Shown here: in pieces, positions 26,500-35,493 of the stretch | How positions within the stretch are numbered: position 1 is the first letter of the stretch | Layout: the number at the start of each line of letters is the position of its first letter | Origin: CAMAVH01 sp036500145 | GTDB taxonomy: Bacteria > Pseudomonadota > Alphaproteobacteria > SMXQ01 | Reading direction: 5' to 3' | Length of the DNA stretch: 60,454 nt | Assembly (NCBI GenBank): GCA_036500145.1 | Contig: DASYCO010000024.1 | Coordinates: forward strand, 1-60,454 | Notes under the pieces: generated by a model | The model's database searches: none | Told to the model about the DNA's origin: nothing | The model's input: only the letters and a program-made list of their open reading frames with translations | Position numbers and translations under genes: made by a program

Positions 26500-29400
26500 T
26501 CACCCCGTCGGCTTGTGGGAATCGAGCATTTCCGCGGGGATTTCCATCCATAGCGGCCCGTCGGTCCACAGCAAGGCGCAGTCGACGCGCCGTCCCGCAT
26601 AGACCTGTTCGAGCAGCGCGCGGTAAGCGGCGAGCTGGCGCAGGTAGATCAGCGGCACGTCGGCCACGCGCGTCGGCGGCGGACGGTTGCTCTTGTAGTC
26701 CACCACCAGCACGCGGTCCGGCAGGGCGACGAGCCGGTCGATCTGGCCGCTGACGACGGCCTCGCCGACGCGCCCGGTGATGGAGACTTCGGCGCGGCTG
26801 CCCTCGCTGAAGATCACCGCGAAGCGCGCGTCGTCCAGCACGCGCAAGGCCTCGGCGGCGATGGCGGACTGCTGCCCGGCGTCCAGGTTCCACAGCGGTC
26901 GCGCGAGATAGCGCGCAGCGGCGGGGGCCCGCAGTTCGGGCGCCAGGTCCGGCAGCGTCTGCAGCAGGCGATGGATGAGCAGGCCGCGCTGGAAGCGCGC
27001 GCCGTCGTCGTCGCCGGCGAAGGGCGACAGCATGGCCGGTTCCGCCTCGCTCGCCGGATCGGGCTTCGACGGCGCCAGGGGCCGCGACGGGCGCTCCTCC
27101 GGCTTGGCCGGCTTGCGCGCCCAGTCTTCGAGCGGCGACAGCGCCGGCGGCGGCGCGCCGACGTCGCGCGCCAGCTTGTCCGGCGCCTTCGACTGCACAT
27201 GGGCGAGGCGCAGGCCGACGCCCGACCATCCGTCCGGCGTCAGCGCCGTGAAGTCGAAGGGCACGGCTTCAACTGCGCCTTCCTCCGCCAGCGCCTGCAG
27301 GCCTTCATAGACCAGGTTGTACCAGCAGCCGGCCGGCGGCGTGACCTTGGTCTGCCAGCCGCAGACGTAGAGCCGGTCCTCGGCCCGCGTCAGCGCCACG
27401 TAGAGCAGGCGGCGATATTCCTGGTCGCGCCGTTCGGCGGCGCGCTGACGCGCGGCGCGCGCCACCTCGTCGTCGTCGGCGACGCGCGGCGGCCAGATCG
27501 GCAGGCGCGGCAGGCTGGGATCGTCGTCGTCCGCATCCAGCGCCGTCCATAGCAGCGGATCGTGCCGCGTCGGCGCCTGCATGGTGTCGGGCAGAATGAC
27601 GATGGGCGCCTGCAGGCCCTTGGCGCCATGCACCGTCATGATGCGCACTTCGTCGCGCACGGTCTGTTCCAGGTCGCGCTTGATCTCCGCCTCACCGACG
27701 GCGAACCAGTGCAGAAAACCCTGAAGCGAGGGCGCCGCCTCGCGCTCGTAGCCGAGCGCGCGGTTGAGGAATTCGGCGATGGGGTCGTCGGCCTCGACGC
27801 CGAGGCGCGCGACCAGCTTGCGCCGCCCGCCCTCGCGCACCAGCAGCTCGCTGAAGATCTCGAAGGGCCGCTGATAGTCGGCGAGCCCGAGGAAGCGCGC
27901 CAGCAGGGCGTGGGCGGCGCGGAACGGCCCCGCTTCGCCATCGCGCGCGGCGCGCTGCGCCAGCGCGTCCCACAAGCTGCCGCCGCGCTGATAGGCGATC
28001 TCGTAGAGCTGCTCTTCGTTCAGGCCGACCAGCGGGCTCTTCAGCACCACGGCCAGGGTGAGGTCGTCGTCGGGCAGCAGCAGGAACTGGCCGAAGGCGA
28101 TCAGGTCCATGACGGCGAGCTGCTCGGTCAGCACCATGCGGTCGACGCCGGCCACGGGCACGCCACGCTGCTTGAGCTGGCGCACCAGCTCGCCGACGAA
28201 GCCGGTGCGGCGGCGCACCAGCACCATGACATCGCCAGCGCGCACCGGGCGGCCGTAGCTTTCGAGCGGCTCGCGGCCGACCCAGGCGGCGACCTGCGCC
28301 GCGATGACGGCGGCGAGGCGGCCTTGCGGCGAATCGCCCGCTTCCGTCGCGGTCGGGGATTCCCACGGCGTCAGCGCCGGCGCCTCGCGCGGGCTGACCG
28401 CCGGCCAGAGCTCGACGCGCCCGGCCTGGCCGACGCGCTTGAGGTTGTGCTTGACGATCTGGCCGCCCTCGGCGACGCCGATGCGCGCCGGATCGCGCGC
28501 GAAGACGGCGTCCACCGCGCGCAGCACCGCGTCGGTCGAGCGGTAGGACATCAGCAGGTCGGTTTCGCGCCAGTGGTCGGCGCGCAGCGCGCGTTCCTGG
28601 AAATGGCCGCGCATGCGTAGGAAGGCATCCGGGTCGGCGCCCTGGAAGCTGTAGATCGACTGCTTGAGGTCGCCGACGACGAAGACGGTGCGCGGCTTCT
28701 CGCGCGCACCCTTGCCGGCGAAGAATTCCTCGGCGACGGCAGAGACGACTTCCCACTGTTCGGGGCTGGTGTCCTGCGCCTCGTCGACCAGGATATGGTC
28801 GAGGCCGCCGTCGAGCTTGAACAGCACCCAGGCGGCGGCGTCCTCGGCCAGCTCGCCCTCGCCCTGCAGAAGGTCGCGCGTCTTGAGGATGAGGTCGTCG
28901 TAGTCCATCGCCGCGCGGCGCGACTTGTGGCGCTGGTAGGCGGCGAGCAGATGGCCGGCGAGGGTCAACAACGCCGCGCCCAGCTCGGCGAGGCGCGCCG
29001 CGCGCAGGCGGCCGCATACGGCCACGAGGCGTTCGGCTTCCGCCTCCATGACCTCGACGAAGTTCGATCCCGTCGCGATGGCCTTGCCGACCAAGGTCGC
29101 CATCTTGCGCGGCGCGCCCTCCTTGGTGAGGAACAGGCCGCAATAGCCCTCGAAGTCGGCGAAGCGCCGTTCGGCATCCAGCGCATAGGCGGCGAGTGCG
29201 CCGCTGCGCTCCTGCTGCGCCGGCGAGCCGCCCGCCCAGCGCACGGCCAGTTCCTTGAAATCGGCCAGCGGCAATGCCGCGTCGGCGACGGCGGCGCGGC
29301 GGACCGCCTCGACCGTTTCGCCGTCCTTCAGGCCGAGCCGCGCGCGCAAGGCGGCGATCGCGCCATCCGTGCCGCCGCGCGCATCGAGCAGGCGCTTCAG

Positions 29401-30015
29401 GCGGCCGCGCGCGCGCGCCAGCTCGGCCATGAGCGCTGCGAAGGAGTCCTCGTCGGTCGCCGCCGTCACCGTGGCGAGCGCCAGGCCAATGGCGCCGTCG
29501 GGCGCGTTGCGGGCGCTGCGCAGCAGGTCGTCGCGCGCCGTCAGCATCATCTCGGCCGCCGTGCGCTCGTCCATCACCTCGAAGTGCGGCGCCAAGCCCG
29601 ACTCGATGGGGAAGCGGCGCAGCAAGGACTGGCAGAAGGCGTGGATGGTCTGGATCTTCATGCCGCCCGGCACGTCGAGCACGGCGCCGAACAGGCTGCG
29701 CGCGCAGCGCCTCTCCTTGGCCGAAGGCGCCCGGCCCAGCAGGTCGCGCAGCTCGCGCGTCAGCGTCGCGTCGTCCGCCGCCGCCCAGGCGCCGAGACGC
29801 GCATTGACGCGCAGCGCCATTTCCGCCGCCGCCGCCTTGGTGAAGGTGAGGCAGAGGATATGGCTGGGCTCCGTGCCATGCACCAGCAGGCTGAGCACGC
29901 GGCGCGTGAGAATGGTCGTCTTGCCGGCGCCGGCGGAAGCCGCCACCCAGACCGTGCGGTCGGGGCGCAGGGCGTCTTCGGTCTCGTCCGTCGCCACGGA
30001 GAGAATGTCGCTCAT
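26500..30015 (-). CDS. addA: Double-strand break repair helicase-nuclease AddA
   Basis: AddA with AddB resects double-strand breaks for RecA. The 1171-residue protein is a UvrD-family helicase with Walker A ASAGAGKTTILTRRVLSLL, Walker B ILVDEAQDTSPEQWE, GDLKQSIYSFQGADP and VHGAKGLQAPIVILPD. A C-terminal RecB-type nuclease follows, with GLLIHRLLQTLPD, SGQIDRLVALPDRVLVVDYK. I start at the ATG at 30015, which overlaps the addB stop by 4 bases (ATGA). The AddAB pair replaces RecBCD. It is the last gene of the tsaE-amgK-murU-addB-addA chain. Confidence 0.95.
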   Translation of the reverse strand: MSDILSVATDETEDALRPDRTVWVAASAGAGKTTILTRRVLSLLVHGTEPSHILCLTFTKAAAAEMALRVNARLGAWAAADDATLTRELRDLLGRAPSAKERRCARSLFGAVLDVPGGMKIQTIHAFCQSLLRRFPIESGLAPHFEVMDERTAAEMMLTARDDLLRSARNAPDGAIGLALATVTAATDEDSFAALMAELARARGRLKRLLDARGGTDGAIAALRARLGLKDGETVEAVRRAAVADAALPLADFKELAVRWAGGSPAQQERSGALAAYALDAERRFADFEGYCGLFLTKEGAPRKMATLVGKAIATGSNFVEVMEAEAERLVAVCGRLRAARLAELGAALLTLAGHLLAAYQRHKSRRAAMDYDDLILKTRDLLQGEGELAEDAAAWVLFKLDGGLDHILVDEAQDTSPEQWEVVSAVAEEFFAGKGAREKPRTVFVVGDLKQSIYSFQGADPDAFLRMRGHFQERALRADHWRETDLLMSYRSTDAVLRAVDAVFARDPARIGVAEGGQIVKHNLKRVGQAGRVELWPAVSPREAPALTPWESPTATEAGDSPQGRLAAVIAAQVAAWVGREPLESYGRPVRAGDVMVLVRRRTGFVGELVRQLKQRGVPVAGVDRMVLTEQLAVMDLIAFGQFLLLPDDDLTLAVVLKSPLVGLNEEQLYEIAYQRGGSLWDALAQRAARDGEAGPFRAAHALLARFLGLADYQRPFEIFSELLVREGGRRKLVARLGVEADDPIAEFLNRALGYEREAAPSLQGFLHWFAVGEAEIKRDLEQTVRDEVRIMTVHGAKGLQAPIVILPDTMQAPTRHDPLLWTALDADDDDPSLPRLPIWPPRVADDDEVARAARQRAAERRDQEYRRLLYVALTRAEDRLYVCGWQTKVTPPAGCWYNLVYEGLQALAEEGAVEAVPFDFTALTPDGWSGVGLRLAHVQSKAPDKLARDVGAPPPALSPLEDWARKPAKPEERPSRPLAPSKPDPASEAEPAMLSPFAGDDDGARFQRGLLIHRLLQTLPDLAPELRAPAAARYLARPLWNLDAGQQSAIAAEALRVLDDARFAVIFSEGSRAEVSITGRVGEAVVSGQIDRLVALPDRVLVVDYKSNRPPPTRVADVPLIYLRQLAAYRALLEQVYAGRRVDCALLWTDGPLWMEIPAEMLDSHKPTG

Positions 30016-33000
30016 GATTCGCCGCCTTCCTCGCCGGAGGCCGACCATTCCTTGACGCGCGCGAGATGCTCGTAGTCGCTGAAGCGCGGCGCATGTTCGG
30101 CGCGCGGGCGGGCGAGATAGGGCGTGGCGGGGTCGTCGAAGGCGGCGATCAGGCGCAGCAGGCCTTCATAGGCGTCGGCGGCGAACTGCGGCGCGTCATA
30201 TTGCTTCACTTCGGCGACGGGACGGCCGCCCGACAGGCGCCAGAAGGCGATCTCCGCCACTTCGCCCCCCGGCACGCCCTCGAAGCCGCCGCGCGCCGCC
30301 ATCATGGCTTCGAGCGGCAATTGCGGCGCGAGGCCGCGCTCGAGGTCGCCCTTCGACGGCACGCCGCCCGTCTTGTAGTCGATGACGGCGATGCGGCCGT
30401 CGTTCAGATGGTCGATGCGGTCGGCCTTGGCGATGAGCTTGAACTTGCCGGCCGGCCCGTCGAGCGTGAGTTCGCCCCGGCCTTCGACCGCGAGCGGCGT
30501 GGCCATGCGCCGCCGTTCCGATTCGTTCTCCACGAACCAGCGCGCGATGCGCTCGAAGCGCGGCCACCAGAAGGCCCAGACGCCCGGCCTATCCAGCGCC
30601 GGCGCGAAGGCCTCCCGGCCGAAGCCGAGCAGCCGCTCGCAGGCGGCGTCGGACGCTTCGTCGGCGCGCCAGCTCTTGACGAAGCGGTCGAGCGCATCGT
30701 GGATGAAGTTGCCACGGTCGGCGGCACCCGGGTCGGCGTCGAGCGGATCGAGCGCGCCGAGCTTCAGGATGTGGCGCGCATAGATGCCGTAGGGATCGCG
30801 CATCCAGGTCTCGACCTGGGTGACGCTGAGCCGGCGCGGGCGGGCGGCGACCGGCGGCGTCGGCGCGGGGCGCGGAATGGGCGTAGCCGGCCCGTCGGTG
30901 GCGTCGAGCGCCTGCTGCCAGAAGAGCCACTGCTCGCCGCCCTGCAGCGCGTCCTGCGCCTTCAGGCCCAGCAGCAGGTTGTCGAGCCTTTGCAGCCAGC
31001 GTGCCGGCACGGTCGGCGTGCCCTCGACGCGCTGCGCGCGCGTCAGCGCCACGCGCGGCGCGGCGAAGGCCTGGGCGAAATCATGGGCGGCAAGGCCGAT
31101 GCGGCGTTCCGGCGGCGGCAGGCCGAAGGCCTCACGCATAGGCCGGCTCATCCAGGGATCGGCGCCGACGTCGCCGGGCCAGGCGCCCTCGTTGAGGCCG
31201 CCGAGGATCGTCAGGTCCGCATGCTGCAGCCGCGCTTCGAGCGGGCCCCAGATGAACAGGCGCGGATGGGCGCCGTAGCGCGGCCGCACGACGCGGCCCG
31301 CGAGCAAGGTCTCGAACAGCGCAGGATAGGCGCGGCCCGCCATGGGCGGCATGTCGCGCGCCGCCTGCGCCAGCTCGGCGACGAAGCCGGCGAGCGCCTC
31401 GCCGTCGTCGCCGCGCCACAGCCGCGCGGCACCCGGGCGCTCGTCGTCGGCCGCGAGATGTTCGAGCCAGGCGGCATGAGCGCGCAGCAGCGTCTCGACC
31501 GGCACCTCGCGCGATGCCAGCGCCTCGCACAGGGGGGACGCCGCCGTCGCCAATCCCTCGAGCCAGCGGGCGAGCCTCTCAGCCGACGCCTTCTCCTTCG
31601 GACGGCTTGCCGCCAGCTCGCGCAGAGCCGACAGCAGGCCGGCGAAGCCCGGCGTCGGACGCGGCCCGCGCAGCACCGCCATTTCCAAGGCGCGTGCGCG
31701 GTCGCGGAAAGCCACGGTCTTTTCGCCGCCCGAGGCCAGCGGATGCTTTAGGGCCGCAAGCAGCGCGGCAGGCGCCAGGTCGTCGGACAGCATGGCGAGC
31801 GCCAGGCGCGCGAGGGCGCCGGCCGGCGTGCTGGCCAAGGGCTGACCGGCCGAGTCGTCCACTTCGATATCCCAGCGCCGCAGCTCGGCGGCGACGCGGC
31901 GCGCGAGGTCGCGGTCCGGCGTGATGAGCGCCGCCGTCTGGCCCTCGACCTCGACGGCGTCGCGCATCATCAAGGCGATGGCGCCCGCCTCTTCCTGCGG
32001 GCCCGAGGCCTCCAGGCGCGTGACGCCGGCGAGCGCCTCGAACGGATCAGGCAGCTCAGCGGCCGGCGCGTCGTCCTGCTGATCGGGCATGGGATCGAGG
32101 GCCCGGGCGAGCAAGGCGGCGCGCGCCGGCGGCGTGGCGGTCGCAACGTCCGACGGCCATTCGGCGACGTCGGCGCGCACGACCTGCAGCTGGTCGAGCA
32201 GCCGCGCCAGGCCGAACTGCGGATGGCTCGCCAGGCGGCGGTCCGACAGCAGGGCGCGCCAGCAGGCCTCGGGCATGGCGCGGTCGAGGCCCGGCAGCAC
32301 CACATGGCCCTGCGGAAGAGAGGCGACGACGGCCAGCAGGTCGGCGGTGGCGGGAATCGAGCCGGTCGAGCCGGCGGCGATCACCGGGCCGGTGGGCGGA
32401 TGCTGCCGCCAGAACTCGGCCTGCGCGGCGAGCGTCGCGTTGCGGCGCGCGGCGGGATCGAGCGCGCCTTCGGCCTCGAGAATCTTCGGCCAATGTTCGG
32501 TGAGGATGGCGAGGAACTTCAGCGTCTGCTGCCAATGGCGCGCGAAGGCTTCCGGGGCCAAGTCCTTCAGCTTGGCGACGTCGACGCGCTCGGTCTGCAT
32601 CTCGTCGAGCAGGCGCGCCAAGGCTTCGGCCAGACGCGCCGACTGCGCCTCGTCGGGCGTTTCGGGCAGGCTCTGCGCGCCGAGCTGGCGCACGAGCCGC
32701 GCCAGCAGCAATTGGCGGCGCAGGCCAGAGATCGCCGGCGGCAGATCGATGCCGCCTTCCTGCGCGCCTTCACCTTCGAGCAGCAGCGCATCGTCGTCCA
32801 GCTCGCCCAGCGGCATCAGGCGCGGCAGCAGCATCGGCGCGCCGTTGCCGAGACGGAGGAAAGCGTCGCGCAGGCTGCGGATGGCGCGCCTGGTGGGCAG
32901 CAGCACGGTGACGCGCGTCAGCGCCAGCGGATCGTCACGATCTTTTGCAGCTTCCCTGGCCATGTTCCAGATACCGGCCGCCAGGGCGTCGACGAAAGGC

Positions 33001-33050
33001 GCGCCGGCCGGAATGCTGGCGACGCGCATTCCTTCCTTGGGCGAGCTCAC
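30012..33050 (-). CDS. addB: Double-strand break repair protein AddB
   Basis: The 1012-residue partner of AddA has an inactivated helicase-like N-terminal region (VTVLLPTRRAIRSLRDAFL) and an active-looking nuclease near the C-terminus (RGNFIHDALDRF, then AKADRIDHLNDGRIAVIDYKTGG). It uses a GTG start at 33050 overlapping the murU stop (GTGA). Firmicute AddB has a 4Fe-4S staple with a C-x2-C-x5-C cluster at the C-terminus. Here the C-terminus (LARPRAEHAPRFSDYEHLARV) has no cysteine, so the cluster is absent. The name rests on pairing with addA and the nuclease motifs. Confidence 0.93.
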   Translation of the reverse strand: MSSPKEGMRVASIPAGAPFVDALAAGIWNMAREAAKDRDDPLALTRVTVLLPTRRAIRSLRDAFLRLGNGAPMLLPRLMPLGELDDDALLLEGEGAQEGGIDLPPAISGLRRQLLLARLVRQLGAQSLPETPDEAQSARLAEALARLLDEMQTERVDVAKLKDLAPEAFARHWQQTLKFLAILTEHWPKILEAEGALDPAARRNATLAAQAEFWRQHPPTGPVIAAGSTGSIPATADLLAVVASLPQGHVVLPGLDRAMPEACWRALLSDRRLASHPQFGLARLLDQLQVVRADVAEWPSDVATATPPARAALLARALDPMPDQQDDAPAAELPDPFEALAGVTRLEASGPQEEAGAIALMMRDAVEVEGQTAALITPDRDLARRVAAELRRWDIEVDDSAGQPLASTPAGALARLALAMLSDDLAPAALLAALKHPLASGGEKTVAFRDRARALEMAVLRGPRPTPGFAGLLSALRELAASRPKEKASAERLARWLEGLATAASPLCEALASREVPVETLLRAHAAWLEHLAADDERPGAARLWRGDDGEALAGFVAELAQAARDMPPMAGRAYPALFETLLAGRVVRPRYGAHPRLFIWGPLEARLQHADLTILGGLNEGAWPGDVGADPWMSRPMREAFGLPPPERRIGLAAHDFAQAFAAPRVALTRAQRVEGTPTVPARWLQRLDNLLLGLKAQDALQGGEQWLFWQQALDATDGPATPIPRPAPTPPVAARPRRLSVTQVETWMRDPYGIYARHILKLGALDPLDADPGAADRGNFIHDALDRFVKSWRADEASDAACERLLGFGREAFAPALDRPGVWAFWWPRFERIARWFVENESERRRMATPLAVEGRGELTLDGPAGKFKLIAKADRIDHLNDGRIAVIDYKTGGVPSKGDLERGLAPQLPLEAMMAARGGFEGVPGGEVAEIAFWRLSGGRPVAEVKQYDAPQFAADAYEGLLRLIAAFDDPATPYLARPRAEHAPRFSDYEHLARVKEWSASGEEGGES

Positions 33051-33754
33051 GGGCGCTCGCCCTGCAAACGCCGTTCGGCCAGGGCGAGGCCCTCCGGCGT
33101 GCCGATGTGGTACCAGCCGCCGTCATGCACGAGGCCATGCAGTCGGCCTGCCGCCGCAGCCTTGTCGTAGAGCTCGTTGAGCGAGAAGGCCCCCGACGGC
33201 GCATCCGCGAACAGGCGCGGATGCAGGATCTGGACGCCGGTGAAGACATGGGGCGCAATCTCGCCGCCGCGCCGCTTCAACAGGCTGCCCGTGAGATCGA
33301 AGTCGCCTGGCCCATCGTAGCCGACGGCGCTCTCCTTCGGATGCACCAGCAGCAGCGCGTCCATCGCGCCGTCGTCCCACGTATCGGCAAGACGGCGCAG
33401 CGCGAGTGTCGGGCCATCGCGCCACAGGATGTCGCCGTTGGCAACATAGAAGGGCGCGGTGCCGAGATGCGGCAAGGCCAGCGCGACGCCGCCGCCGGTG
33501 TCGAGGATCATCTCCTCGGGCGAGAGCGTGATGGCCATGTCATGACGTTGCGCCACATGAGCCGCGATCTTGTCGGCGAGGTAATGGGCGTTGACGACGC
33601 AGCGCGCGACGCCTGCCGCAGCGAACTGATCGAGCGCGCGGTCGAGCATGGAGCGGCCCGCCACGGGAATGAGCGGCTTGGGCGTGGTCAGCGTCAGCGG
33701 CCGCATGCGCAGGCCGAAGCCCGCCGCCAGCACCATGCCGCGCTCGATGGTCAT
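33047..33754 (-). CDS. murU: Nucleotidyltransferase, probable MurU (MurNAc-1-P uridylyltransferase)
   Basis: The 235-residue sugar-phosphate nucleotidyltransferase has the classic N-terminal signature MVLAAGFGLRMRPLTLTTPKPLIPVAGRSML and the metal-binding VANGDILWRDGP loop. Paired with the adjacent AmgK-like kinase, it fits MurU, which makes UDP-MurNAc from MurNAc-1-phosphate and lets recycled peptidoglycan bypass the fosfomycin-sensitive MurA step, as described in Pseudomonas. The call depends on that pairing; a glucose-1-phosphate type transferase is the alternative. It overlaps both neighbours by 4 bases. Confidence 0.82.
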   Translation of the reverse strand: MTIERGMVLAAGFGLRMRPLTLTTPKPLIPVAGRSMLDRALDQFAAAGVARCVVNAHYLADKIAAHVAQRHDMAITLSPEEMILDTGGGVALALPHLGTAPFYVANGDILWRDGPTLALRRLADTWDDGAMDALLLVHPKESAVGYDGPGDFDLTGSLLKRRGGEIAPHVFTGVQILHPRLFADAPSGAFSLNELYDKAAAAGRLHGLVHDGGWYHIGTPEGLALAERRLQGERP

Positions 33755-34791
33755 GGGCTCACCGAAGCCGGCGCGTCGGGCGCGCGGCGCAGCTCGCGCG
33801 GCACATGGCGGTCGAACCAGGCGCGCACGGACGCCAGCGCCGGATGGCGCAGGTCGTTTTCCAGCAGACGCCAGACGCGCGGCACATGGCCGAGATAATG
33901 ATGCTTGCCGTCGCGCCGCGACAGGCGCGTGAAGATGCCGACGATCTTGGCGTTGCGCTGCGCCGCCAGCACGGCGGCGGCGGCGGCGAAGGCCTCGGCA
34001 TTCAATTTCGGGAAAGCGGCAAGGTAGCGTGCCGTCATGGCCTCGGCCAGGCCGGGGGCGAGGTCGCGGCGCGCGTCTTCAAGCAAGGAGACGAGATCGT
34101 AGGCCGTCGGGCCGACCAGCGCGTCCTGGAAGTCCAGCAAGCCACAGGCGGAAACGCCAGAACGGCTGGGCAGGCGCATCAGGTTGTCGACGTGATAGTC
34201 GCGCAGCACGAGCGTGTAGGGTTGGCTTTCCAATGCCTTGAAAGCGTCGCACCAGGCGGCGGCATAGCTCTCCGTCACGTCCGCCGGCAGGGGACTGCCG
34301 CTGATCGCCGGCATGAACCAGTCGGTCAGCAGGCGCGCCTCTTCGAGCAGCTTGGCTTCGTCGTAGGGCGGCGTATGGAGCGGCAGCACCTTGTCGACCG
34401 GCACATGGTGCAGCGCGATCAGCGTGTCGACGGCCAGCTCGTAGAGCGCCGGTTCGTCGGCCCCCTTGGCGAGCAGGCGCGTGAAGGTGTCGTCGCCGAG
34501 ATCTTCGAGCAGCAGCAGGCCGCTCGCCTCGTCGGCCTCGAAGACATGCGGCGCGCTGAAGCCGAGGGAGGTGAGATGGCGCGCGACGCGCAGGAACGGG
34601 CGCACGTCCTCCTTGGGCGGCGGCGCGTCCATCAGCATGGCGCGCCGGCCTTCGAGGGTGAGTCGCTCGTAGCGGCGGAAGGAGGCGTCGCCCGGCAGCT
34701 TGTCGCGCGCCGTACCAGCCCAGCCGCATCTGGCGAGGAAGGCTTCGATCAGCGCGTCGCGCACAATCGGACTCGTGTCGGTCACGCTCAT
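33751..34791 (-). CDS. amgK: Anomeric MurNAc/GlcNAc kinase, AmgK-like phosphotransferase
   Basis: The 346-residue APH-fold kinase has GDASFRRYERLTLEGRRAML (nucleotide loop), LVLRDYHVDNLMRL (the HxDxxxxN catalytic loop written as RDYHVDN) and LLDFQDALVGPTAYDLVSLLED (the metal-binding DFQD). The family includes AmgK, which phosphorylates MurNAc and GlcNAc at C1. Together with the next gene it forms the cell-wall recycling bypass. The start at 34791 overlaps the tsaE stop by 4 bases; a longer reading frame upstream is unrelated. A plain aminoglycoside phosphotransferase is unlikely given the operon. Confidence 0.82.
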   Translation of the reverse strand: MSVTDTSPIVRDALIEAFLARCGWAGTARDKLPGDASFRRYERLTLEGRRAMLMDAPPPKEDVRPFLRVARHLTSLGFSAPHVFEADEASGLLLLEDLGDDTFTRLLAKGADEPALYELAVDTLIALHHVPVDKVLPLHTPPYDEAKLLEEARLLTDWFMPAISGSPLPADVTESYAAAWCDAFKALESQPYTLVLRDYHVDNLMRLPSRSGVSACGLLDFQDALVGPTAYDLVSLLEDARRDLAPGLAEAMTARYLAAFPKLNAEAFAAAAAVLAAQRNAKIVGIFTRLSRRDGKHHYLGHVPRVWRLLENDLRHPALASVRAWFDRHVPRELRRAPDAPASVSP

Positions 34792-35318
34792 GCCAGCTTC
34801 TCCAGGCGCGCAGGCCAGTCGCCGCCGCCCATAAGCCGCGCCGTGCGGGCACCCTCCGCCGCGTCGAAGGCGAGATGCAGGTGCAGCGCGCGTGACGGCA
34901 GATAGCCGCCGAGGCGCTCGGGCCATTCGACCAGCGAGATCGCCGAAGCGAAGGCGTCGTCGATGCCGAGCTCCATCGCCTCCTCGGCCTCCTTCAGGCG
35001 GTAGAGGTCGAAATGCCAGATCGCCGGGTCGGTCATGTCGTAGGTCTGCACCAGGGTGAAGGTCGGGCTCGGCACGTCGCCGACCGCCGCCGCGTCCAGC
35101 CCCGCCCCTGCCGCATGGGCGGCGATGAAGGCGCGGGCGAAGGCCGTCTTGCCGGCGCCGAGCGGGCCATGCAGCGCGATCACGTCGCCTGCGCGCGCCA
35201 GAGGCGCCAGGGCGGCGGCCAGGGCGGCCGTCGCGGTCATGTCGGCCAGGCGGAACAGCAGCCCGCCGCCTTCTGCGGTCGGAATCGGGACGACGGGGAG
35301 GAGAGACGGCGAAGCCAT
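34788..35318 (-). CDS. tsaE: tRNA t6A biosynthesis ATPase TsaE
   Basis: The 176-residue ATPase supports TsaB/TsaD in making threonylcarbamoyladenosine at tRNA position 37. Walker A is GPLGAGKTAFARAFI, and the family's SPTFTLVQTY and HFDLYRLKEAEEAMELGIDD and VEWPERLGGYLP motifs are present. The first 20 residues are variable, and the start could be the internal ATG at 35240, though that would cut into the fold. It heads the five-gene minus-strand chain and is divergent from the flavodoxin reductase gene, 175 bases away. Confidence 0.94.
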   Translation of the reverse strand: MASPSLLPVVPIPTAEGGGLLFRLADMTATAALAAALAPLARAGDVIALHGPLGAGKTAFARAFIAAHAAGAGLDAAAVGDVPSPTFTLVQTYDMTDPAIWHFDLYRLKEAEEAMELGIDDAFASAISLVEWPERLGGYLPSRALHLHLAFDAAEGARTARLMGGGDWPARLEKLA

Positions 35319-35493
35319 GCCTTGTTGTAGCCGCCCGCCCCCGGAACGGCAATTGGCGGCGGGCGATTTCCCGGTCGGAAGGCCAGTTCAAGCTTGTTGT
35401 AATTGGCGGTTTGCAAGGCCATGTTATGGCCGCCCGGCGCGCCCGGGCAGCCGATTTCATCGATTATTTCCGCCGAGTTTCCAGGAGACGCCC

